Positions 47,219 through 58,600 of a stretch of 64,000 bases of DNA are shown here, one piece after another. The position numbers and the translations under genes are program-made. This DNA is from Paraescarpia echinospica. Lineage: Eukaryota > Annelida > Polychaeta > Sabellida > Siboglinidae. The stretch is from assembly GCA_020002185.1 (NCBI GenBank), contig CM034535.1:64970757-65034756 (forward strand). The letters run 5' to 3'. Every line of letters begins with the position of its first letter. The stretch's first letter is position 1. The notes under the pieces were generated by a model. That model saw only the letters and a list, made by a program, of their open reading frames with translations. It had not been told where the DNA came from and ran no database searches.

Positions 47219-48890
47219 GTTCTATAATGTGGGCGTTTGATAGCTGTGTTAAGACCCTTTGGGTCAAGACAGATCCGCAGTTTTCCTGACGCCTTCCGAC
47301 TGTAGACAATGCTTGACACCCAGTCAGTTGGTTGATTCACCTTCTCAATGACACCGAGGGACTCCATGTCCTCAAGTTCCGACCGGATCTCATCTCATAG
47401 GTGTATTGGACACTTGCGCGATGCGTGAACAACTGGTGTCACATTAGGGTCAATGGTGCTATGGAAGTCTCCATCAAAATGTTCAATGCCCTCAAAGTGA
47501 TCAGGGTATTTCTTCAATAGATCCTCCTTAGATCGAATCACAGTGTCACGTATTTCGTACAGAGTGATCTCACAGTGCATCGTAACTAGCTGAAGAGCTC
47601 GGCATGACGGTAGTCCTATAATCGCTGGACCAGGCGTGTCAGCTATGTAGAAGACGGCTTCGCAACTCTTCTCCCCATGTGCACATGGTAGGGTCATCGT
47701 TCCGTACTGACGAATACGCTCACCATTGTAAGCTGTCAACATGGTGGAACATGCCTTCAAACATCGGAAGGGATATCCCTCAGCATCCAGGTTCTCTGTG
47801 TACATCATTCGGTAGATGCGGAGAGGGAGAACATTCCCCTGGGCGCCGGTGTCGACCTTCACCTTGAGTATCGCTGGCTTCTTTTTCAGACGTATGTCCA
47901 GTGACGTGTAGACTTCGCTACGTGTGTCCTTATCTATGTCAACATTGTCAAAAACCAATTGCTCTAAACGATCTTCAATTTGTGGTAAGTTGTCGACATT
48001 GTGGACGGTTGTTGGTCTCTGCCGCGATTTCGAACGATGATTGAATGTGGTACAGTTTCTTCGTAATGTTGACTTGTCACGTGAGTCACATCTACCGCGC
48101 GTCACATCTGCTGTGGAACAAACTACTTTCCAGTGGTTGAGTCATCTGCATGCCAGGCACTTGCTGCACCGTCTAATGTCAGTGTGGAGTCACAACCCAG
48201 CAGCTTTTCTTGCAACTTTGGGTGTTTTATTCCCACTATTAGCTGTTGTACTAATCTTTCTTCTGTCTCTATGTTGTCTCTAAATCTGCATTTCTTTGCA
48301 TCGAGTCATAGACTCATCGATGGATTCATCTGCGGCTTGCTTGTATTTCTGTAGCTGGAACCTATTTAATCTATAGTTCATTTTGGGTTCGATCATCAGT
48401 CTGAACCCTTCCCACAAAGTAGTCAGTTTGCCTCTTTTCTCTTCTTGGATCTCCCACGTATTGTACAAATGTAGGCCCTCTTGGCCAACCCATAGTAGCA
48501 CATACGTGACTTGTGTGGCTTCATCTTTCTTCGAGAGTGGCCCACTAAAGATTAGTTCACAGTACTGGTTAAAACTGTCAAATGCAGTTTGTAAGTCTGC
48601 AGAAGATCAGTCCATGCATGGGGCTTCTATCCCAGACAGTTCACCCATTGTGTAGCGTATTATGACAACAATACACGAATAAGACTAGCCGACTATAATT
48701 AGTCCGCCATTTGCATTTGCTCATCGTGTGTTGAATCCCGTTGGCATGCATCCCATTGAATCAATTTGTTCATTTTCTCGGAATGTTTCGAGCGTAAAGA
48801 TTCAAACTAACCGTCCCTCGTTAGCTGTAAGCGTTCGTTACCCAGCTGCCACCATGAAATAATGTCACACCTTCGCTAAGTATTCTTAGA
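47219..48890 (-). mobile_element. Ty3/gypsy LTR retrotransposon, truncated and internally deleted
   Basis: Read on the minus strand. A gag begins at 48651 with MGELSGIEAPCMD followed by a stop where Trp is expected. The gag frame continues through YVLLWVGQEGLHLYNTWE to KHPKLQEKLL. The zinc-knuckle region is missing: gag runs directly into the protease frame (48105-47395), which has VDTGAQGNVLPL, the aspartic-protease DTGA motif. The RT starts with MESLGVIEKVNQPTDWVSSI and stops near 47219; fingers, palm, RNase H and integrase are absent. TGGTGGCAGCTGGG near 48853 (minus strand) may be the primer-binding site, with an LTR end just upstream. Confidence 0.85.
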
Positions 48891-49080
48891 CTGGCCTCTT
48901 TCCTGCTTGCCTTGGGGATTCCACGTCAGGGCTGGTTTTTGAAGTGTGTGACCAAACCATCCCCATTTTCGTCTTCTGACTTCATTTTCAGCAGGCAGTT
49001 GGTGTGTCCTCCTCCACACCTTAATGCTGCTGATCATGTCTGGCCAGTAGATTTGGAGGATTCTTCTTAGGCAGTAAATA
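48890..49080 (-). mobile_element. RTE-type LINE fragment, RT C-terminus
   Basis: The minus-strand reading [40 protein letters not shown] and [11 protein letters not shown] is the typical C-terminus of RTE-like endonuclease-reverse transcriptases. It abuts the presumed LTR end of the gypsy element. Confidence 0.85.
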
Positions 49081-49517
49081 AAATTGTAACATTCGTGTTT
49101 GAAAGTACAAAATACATTTTCTGACAGTTAACATGCTGCAAAATTGTGGGACCCTATCACAGAATTATATATAAGAAATGTAATAGTTCACACAAAAAAC
49201 CTCTCTAATATCGGCTATCATTTGTACTAGTTTCAGCGACATCATTGAACAAACTGAAATAAGTATGACAGCACTTAGATAAACTTTGTTTAAAAAAACT
49301 ATTTTTTTAAAAGTGGTCCGGATCTTTATACAGTAAGTATAACACAAGGCTAACTTCACACTTTTGCAGATTACCTAATCAGTTAATCTTGAGGTCAACT
49401 CTTTCAGTGATTTTAGCACGAAGTACAAATGCTGAAAAGACTACTTTCATTAAAATTATCGTGCTGCCCAATTTTTAACCACAGAGCCGTCTGTTGTGTC
49501 CATGTTGCAGAAGAAAC

Positions 49518-49666
49518 ATGGGGGACGATCCACTGCAGTCACCACTACTCACTAGATGGCAGCACCTACACGTGCGAGACCAAGTAGAAGCCAGTGACGT
49601 GTCAACTAAGGCTGATCTCTTACGCAGTCTGTTTGCGCAGGTCCAATATGCTAGAGCTTTGGAAAT
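49518..49666 (+). CDS. FIGNL1: FIGNL1 exon 1
   Basis: Starts [20 protein letters not shown] and ends [17 protein letters not shown] plus two bases; donor GTAAGA. The AG at 49509-49510 in CCATGTTGCAG could be the end of a 5' UTR intron; otherwise the ATG at 49502 opens an overlapping upstream frame. Confidence 0.85.
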
Positions 49667-52600
49667 GTAAGATTTGATCATTGATGAATTGACACTAATT
49701 CACTTAACTCACCTGGGTTTATAATTGATGTCACACATGGAAACATGATTGCAATTACTTGACATTCAAGTATTATAAATAAAAAATAATTTTTCATTAA
49801 TTTATATTTTGTCTTGCAGTACTTCGACTGAATCAGCCAAGATGCTGATGCACGCAGATCTCACGCGATATGGCAAGATTGTGGATGAAGGTAACTAAAC
49901 AAATACTTTCTAGTTATTTCCTAGACTCGGTTAAATTCTGGGCTTATACATTGGCTTAAGTTCTATGCACTTTACTCTGGGTTAAGTTTTGGGGTTATAC
50001 TCTGGGTTAAGTTCTTGGCACAAATTACTGGTTAAGTTATGGGCTCATAGACAGAGTTAAAAGGATCTAGCCTGTTTTATTATTGGATGTACAATCTGGA
50101 TAAATAAATCCACTTCTGTTCTGTTCTGTTCCTTGTTTTTCATTGTCTAATTAATGTAATGTTCTTAAGACTATACTTAACATAAGCCAGAGAGAAAGTT
50201 GAAGAGGCCTGTAGAGTCTACCAGCAAAACACTGTAGCTGACAACAGAGTGAGATATGAGCAGGCCAATAAGAACATGGAGACAACCTATGACATTGTGC
50301 AGGAGGAAGAACTTTGCAGCAACATTGCTAAAGTCGAAAATGTACATATTAATGGAAGACAAAGACAGAGATGGAAGCTTATAAACCAGATAAGTGGTAG
50401 AAAGACAGCTCGTAAAGGACAACTAAAGGGCAAAACTGCAGAACAAAAGGTGGAAAACTGGTACGATCACTTCCATAAACTACTAGGCAGTCCACCAGAC
50501 ATAAAAGATGAGGATGAATGAAGAGATCCAACCTGTAATCATAAATATCAACATCAAGGAAGGACCTTTTGAAAGAGACGAGTATGAGAAGGCCAAGAAA
50601 TCCCTGAATGATGGAAAGAGCTGCGGGGATGATGGTATACCACCTGAAGTGATAAAACACTGCGATCTGGACAGTATCATAGTATTCATACTAGAGTTTT
50701 GCAACAAAGAGAAAATACTGCTACAGTGGACAGTTCTGAACATTATTCAAATACCTAAGAATGGCAATTTAAGCATAGCAGGAAATTACAGGGGCATTAG
50801 CCTGAGCTCCATTGTGGCAAAGACATTCAACATGATATACTAACCCTGAGAAGGTTAATAGAAGGAATTAGAGTAAAGCATCTTCCTGCAAGTATAACAT
50901 TTGTAGACTTCCGAAAAGCATCTAATATGGTTCATTGTGGCAAGATGAAGATTCTTGAGGCCTATGGTGTACCAACAGCTATTTCCAACATGCACAGGAA
51001 AACACGTGCCAAAGTACAATCACCGGATGGAGAAACTGAGCTTTTTGATATCTCGGCGGGAGTGCTACAGGGTGACACGCTGGTGCCCTACCTCTTCGTG
51101 GTAGTCCTTGCCTATGTACTGTGGCAAGCTATCAATGGAAGAGAAAAGGAACTTGGATTCCAGATAACAAGAATGAAAAGTAAACGTGTTAAACCTGAGG
51201 TGATCACTGATTTTGAATTTGCCGATGATATTGCACTACTATCAGAAATGATCAATCAGGAACAGGAGCTTCTAACACGAGTGGAAACATCATGTGCAAG
51301 GATTGGTTTAAAGATCAATTCTAAAAAAACAAAATAATTCGCATTCAACCAATTAGGAAACATCAGCATTATTGCCAGGGAAGGAGCTGTTTTAGAGAAG
51401 GTTGAAAACTACAAATACCTTGGAAATCTACACTCCCACACAAAATCAAGTAGCGACAGTTTATTGCGACAGTTTATTGCAACAGTAGAGTCTGCACTAC
51501 TCTATGGATGTGAAACATGGACAATGATGAAAAACTTGACAAACAACTAGACGGATGTCATACAAGAATGCTTCGAGTCGCTTTTATTATTCACTGGCAA
51601 CAGCATTTGACAAACATAGAACTATATGGTGGAATGTGTAAAGTCACTGATAAAATAAGAAGACGATTGAGATTTGTCGGACACCGCTACAGACATAAGG
51701 ATGAAATGGCATGTAAGACCATCTTGTGGCAACCGACACATGGAAGAACCAAGGCAGGAAGACCAGCAGCAACTTACATCGACGGCTTAAAGGAAGATGT
51801 GGGTCTAGAGACAGAGGAGCTGAAGACGGCAATGGAGATGGATGATTGAAGCCACTAATGTTCGACACCAGTGGCCGTTATGAGTGAGTGAGTGAAGACT
51901 ACACTAACTATGTTAAAGGTGTACTGTCTGCTAAATTGTCTTTAGCAATCCCCTAACAATGGTCGCGATTTGTAGGTACGACCACGGGAACATGTTCAAA
52001 TAGTAAACAAAACATCCAGTTTCAAAACAAGCGTTATTGACAATATGGCCGAGGTGGACTGGGTTGACTGCTATACCCTTCGGTATTCAACTTTCCTATG
52101 TTTAACACAGCAGACTTCCTTTTACAAATTACTACACCCGCTAATTCCAGATAGACGAACATACTACATCCCTTTAAGTTAGAACTGTGTATGGAATTAC
52201 AAGTGAATTTAATTCTGAACTTTTGAGATGTTTAATTTCTATTTGTTTCAGGTGTTGGTTGTTACACAGAGGAAGTGAAGGCTTTAGTTCAGGATAACAG
52301 CGATGGCACCGGTGGGTAATTGACGCCATTATGACAACAACAATTACAACAGAGAATTCGCCAAATATACAATTATAAACCACGTATCGAGGTTGAAATG
52401 GGCAAGAAGACGTGTATCAATTGTACCATAATGACAGTATGTATTGGGACACCATATGTTTTGGGACACCCTAAAAATCTTGAAAAATAATTATTTTTCT
52501 GTACTGTATGTTTTGGGACACCTTTGTAAGTAAATGTAATTATTTTTGTCCCTATATATTGGGACACCAATTATTAGCACTTTTTCCCTGATGCCGACGC

Positions 52601-55600
52601 TTAAATAAAAAAACAGTATCAATAAAATGCATTACAGTCGCAGTTGCCCCTAATAAGTTCATGTCAAAGTGTCCGGCTGGCTCATTAAAAGGGCGTAGTT
52701 TTTCATGTATTAATTAATATAATGTTCTTAAGATTATATTAACTTTGTTGAAGGTATAGTGCCCTCCAAATTGTGTTTAGTAAGCCCGTAACAGCGGTTG
52801 CAATTTAAAAGGCAAGACCACGGGTGCATGTTCAAATTGTAAACAAGACATCCAGTTTCTAAACATACGGTCATTGATAACACTTGCCCAATACATACGG
52901 TCATTACGGTAACACTTGCCCAATACATACGGTCATTACGGTAACACTTGCCCAATACATACGGTCATTACGGTAACACTTGCCCAATACATACGGTCAT
53001 TACGGTAACACTTGCCCAATACATACGGTCATTACGGTAACACTTGCCCAATACATACGGTCATTACGGTAACACTTGCCCAATACATACAATCATTACG
53101 GTAACACTTGCCCAATACATATACGGTCATTACGGTAACACTTGGTCCCACTTGCCCAATACATACAATCATTACGGTAACACTTGCCCAATACATACAA
53201 TCATTACGGTAACACTTGCCCAATACATACGGTCATTACGGTAACACTTGCCCAATACATACGGTCATTATGGTAACACTTGCCCAATACATACAATCAT
53301 TACGGTAACACTTGCCCAATACATACGGTCATTATGGTAGCACTTACATACGGGTAACACTTGCCCAATACATACGGTCATTACGGTAACACTTGCCCAA
53401 TACATACAATCATTACGGTAACACTTGCCCAATACATACATTCATTACGGTAACACTTGCCCAATACATACAATCATTACGGTAACACTTGCCCAATACA
53501 TACAATCATTACGGTAACACTTGCCCAATACATACAGTCATTACGGTAACACTTGCCCAATACATACGGTCATTACGGTAACACTTGCCCAATACATACG
53601 GTCATTACGGTAACACTTGCCCAATACATACGGTCATTACGGTAACACTTGCCCAATACATACGGTCATTACGGTAACACTTGCCCAATACATACGGTCA
53701 TTACGGTAACACTTGCCCAATACATACATTCATTACGGTAACACTTGCCCAATACATACGGTCATTACGGTAACACTTGCCCAATACATACGGTCATTAC
53801 GGTAACACTTGCCCAATACATACAATCATTACGGTAACACTTGCCCAATACATACAATCATTACGGTAACACTTGCCCAATACATACGGTCATTACGGTA
53901 ACACTTGCCCAATACATACATTCATTATGGTAACACTTGCCCAATACATACGGTCATTACAGTAACACTTGCCCAATACATACGGTCATTACGGTAACAC
54001 TTGCCCAATACATACAATCATTACGGTAACATTTGCCCAATACATACAATCATTACGGTAACACTTGCCCAATACATACGGTCATTACGGTAACACTTGC
54101 CCAATACATACATTCATTATGGTAACACTTGCCCAATACATACGGTCATTACAGTAACACTTGCCTAATACATGCAGTCATTACGGTAACACTTGCCCAA
54201 TACATACGGTCATTACAGTAACACTTGCCTAATACATGCAGTCATTACGGTAACACTTGTCCAATACATACAGTCATTACGGTAACACTTACCCAATGCA
54301 TACGGTTATTACAGTAACACTTGCCCAATACATGCGGTCATTACGGTAACGCTTGCCCAATACATACATTCATTACGGTAACACTTGCCTAATGCATGCG
54401 GTCATTACGGTAACACTTGCCCAATACATACGGTCATTACGGTAACACTTGCCTAATTACAGTAAATATGACTACAACCAAACAATGCCAGTATGCAACA
54501 TGCATGATTTCAACATAATATTTATAATTTGATAATATGAATGATGAAATCTTATTTTAGACTTGTGCAAAAGAATAACAATTTGTGAAGGCCAACATAA
54601 AGTAAGTTATTTTAGAATAAGTCAATTATTTACACAACCAAGGTGTTATGTGTTTACAATACTATAGCTAACTGAACAGTTAGCAGTGTTGTTTCCTTAT
54701 CCACTTACCATCTGGCATTTTCTAATGGATGGCAGTGTTGTTAAATCTTGTGCCAAGAACAGGAATGTGATGAAAAGAATGTTGTTATTTGTTTACTGTG
54801 ATCTGATTGAGAAGGTGCCCGTTAGACAGAGAGCTTAAGAACTTATATTTTACTGTTTACTTTACGTTTGGTTGTAGAGAAGAGACAGTGGAGGACTTCC
54901 TTGAGCTTGGAGACAGCATTAGAGCTTCAGACTGTACAACAGTTTCTGAAAGAGAGCAAGGTGATGTACATGACTATGAACACCCTCGCAATTATCAATA
55001 CAAATTTCCAAACCAGTGGTGTTAAACAATTTGTGAATTGTTAATTGAAAATAATGTTTAGTTAAACCAATATAGTATAACACAAGCACTATGGTAGCAA
55101 CTTTATACATGAATTGTGAATATTATTTTGTAATTTATTTATAATTTTGTATTGTATTTTTAAAGTTTTTTTAATTTGAGAAGGGCATAGCAACATATAA
55201 GTCTATGACTTCATTTTGTGGATCCAGCAAAATCAAGTAAAACTCACATATTAGTTGATTATGCATAAGAAGACCCATTCTGCCACCCTCTGCCATATCT
55301 GTCAACTGTAAATGCAAATTTAACATATGATTACAACTGGTCATAGTTTTCCTGTTGTAATGGACATGAATGCTGGCTTTGTTGGTAGGAAATGAGTTGA
55401 ACATCTGCTTTTGTCCGAAAGATGTAAAAAGTTGATAGTTGACCTCTGTGAGTTGTAGCCACATTGTTTCTGGGTGTATTTTGTAGGCTGCCACCAGTTC
55501 TCTGTTTCCCTCAGGAAATAGGAACGAACCCCTTTTATTGGTGCCTACAGTGACCACAGGCCAATGCAGCAGTCACAGGTCAGTAGAAATGTCCAGTCGT

Positions 55601-58600
55601 CAGCCTCTCTTTCATCCATCCAATCACCAGCCAGCTAACTCGTCATGTGACAGAGTGCATCCAATTTACAATGGAAGCAAGGCGCCTGGTTCGGCTGTTG
55701 GACACGGTGGTGCAGTGTTGTCGTGGAAAGGGGAAAGAAGGCTGGAGGGAGAGGGAAGGAGACACAGGAGGAATCCCCTGGGAAACAGTGGGAAGACAGA
55801 CACAGTGGCCACATCAGGTGGGTTTATTAAAAGGAGGTTTTCTGTTGGTTTTTTATTGCAAAGTAATGTTATACAGTAAAAACTGTGTGTATTCTAATAT
55901 ACTGACCATCAAAATATGTTTTCACAACTTTTGAATTGAACAGTTCAGTGTTTACAAAAATTGCTGTGATGTCGCTGAAATCCCGTGAAATCGTTTGGAT
56001 AATTCTGAGGAAAGTCGTGACCCAAACCCGAAGGGGACAGGACTTAAAATTTAAAAACACTGTCATCATGGCTTCAGACCTGAGGTGACCCTTTGAAAGC
56101 AATGCTCTGCCATGTAGACAAACTGTTTCCTCCAGAGGCACCTTTCAACAACAATGATTCATTAAAGCACATTTGAGCGGTGAGGATGTTACAGTAAACG
56201 TAGGTTATACCGGGTAACATGATTTTACAATAAAAACAAACGGAAACACTCACTTTAAATTATTTATGTTAGTGAAGTTGTATTGGCATTTGTAGTAGAA
56301 TTAGATTGCATTAATAAGTACCTCTTGCTCCTTAAAAAAGTGAACATCTAAGAAACCAATGAGGTACATTAAAACAGTCCTGGTGAATTATGTCGCTGAC
56401 AACCTTTGTGTGTGAATGCTTGGTCTTTGTCTGTTTACTCTTGTCATCATAGAACTGTTAAGTTAAGGTTAAGTTGTCACTACTCTGCTTTGTGACATTC
56501 TTACCACAATGTAAAATTACATCAGAAGTTTCAGAGAGGCTAATTGTTTTTTTGTCTGCAATCAAAGTAGCACCAATACCTTATTGAGCTGTTTTAAGTT
56601 GTATCACTAAGTTTATATGATTTGCTGTGACATTATTTTGCATGCTTCTGTTTTGTAGAGTCGGGGAACATGTGGTCCGGACCAGTGTTATACGGCAGAC
56701 CAGATGTAAGTTATACTAGCCATCCTCAGACTAACAGTGGTTTACGGCAGACCAGATGTAAGTTATACTAGCCATCCTCAGACTAACAGTGGTTTACGGC
56801 AGACCAGATGTAAGTTATACTAGCCATCCTCAGACCAACAGTGTTTTACGGCAGACCAGATGTAAGTTATACTAGCCATCCTCAGACTAACAGTGGTTTA
56901 CGGCAGACCAGATGTAAGTTATACTAGCCATCCTCAGACTAACAGTGGTTTACGGCAGACCAGATGTAAGTTATACTAGCCATCCTCAGACTAACAGTGG
57001 TTTACGGCAGACCAGATGTAAGTTATACTAGCCATCCTCAGACTAACAGTGGTTTACGGCAGACCAGATGTAAGTTATACTAGCCATCCTCAGACCAACA
57101 GTGGTTTACGGCAGACCAGATGTAAGTTATACTAGCCATCCTCAGACTAACAGTGGTTTACGGCAGACCAGATGTAAGTTATACTAGCCATCCTCAGATC
57201 AACAGTGTTTTACGGCAGACTAGATGTAAGTTATACTAGCCATCCTCAGACCAACAGTGGTTTACGGCAGACCAGATGTAAGTTATACTAGCCATCCTCA
57301 GACTAACAGTGTTTTTACGCAGACTTGATGTTATACTAGGCCATCCTCAGACTAACAGTGTGCAGACCAGATGTAAGTTATACTAGCCATCCTCAGACTA
57401 ACAGTGGTTTACGGCAGACCAGATGTAAGTTATACTAGCCATCCTCAGACTAACAGTGGTTTAAGGCAGACCAGATGTAAGTTATACTAGCCATCCTCAG
57501 ACCAACAGTGTTTTACGGCAGACCAGATGTAAGTTATACTAGCCATCCTCAGACTAACAGTGTTTTACGGCAGACCAGATGTAAGTTATACTAGCCATCC
57601 TCAAACTAACAGTGGTTTACGGCAGACCAGATGTAAGTTATACTAGCCATCCTCAGACCAACAGTGTTTTACGGCAGACCAGATGTAAGTTATACTAGCC
57701 ATCCTCAGACCAACAGTGTTTTACGGCAGACCAGATGGAAGTTATACTAGCCATCCTCAGACTAACAGTGGTTTACGGCAGACCAGATGGAAGTTATACT
57801 AGCCATCCTCAGACCAACAGTGGTTTACGGCAGACCAGATGTAAGTTATACTAGCCATCCTCAGACCAACAGTGGTTTACGGCAGACCAGATGTAAGTTA
57901 TACTAGCCATCCTCAGACTAACAGTGGTTTACGGCAGACCAGATGTAAGTTATACTAGCCATCCTCAGACTAACAGTGGTTTACGGCAGACCAGATGTAA
58001 GTTATACTAGCCATCCTCAGACTAACAGTGGTTTAAGGCAGACCAGATGTAAGTTATACTAGCCATCCTCAGACTAACAGTGGTTTACGGCAGACCAGAT
58101 GTAAGTTATACTAGCCATCCTCAGACTAACAGTGGTTTACGGCAGACCAGATGTAAGTTATACTAGCCATCCTCAGACTAACAGTGGTTTACGGCAGACC
58201 AGATGTAAGTTATACTAGCCATCCTCAGACCAACAGTGGTTTACGGCAGACCAGATGTAAGTTATACTAGCTATCCTCAGACCAACAGTGGTTTACGGCA
58301 GACCAGATGTAAGTTATACTAGCCATCCTCAGATCAACAGTGGTTTACGGCAGACCAGATGTAAGTTATACTAGCCATCCTCAGATCAACAGTGGTTTAC
58401 GGCAGACTAGATGTAAGTTATACTAGCCATCCTCAGACCAACAGTGGTTTACGGCAGACCAGATGTAAGTTATACTAGCCATCCTCAGATCAACAGTGGT
58501 TTACGGCAGACCAGATATAAGTTATACTAGCCATCCTCAGATCAACAGTGGTTTACGGCAGACCAGATGTAAGTTATACTAGCCATCCTCAGACCAACAG

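Noticed and set aside
55171..55557. 128-codon minus-strand frame ([17 protein letters not shown]...)
   Set aside because: Overlaps FIGNL1 exon 5 and its acceptor in antisense; no family recognised.
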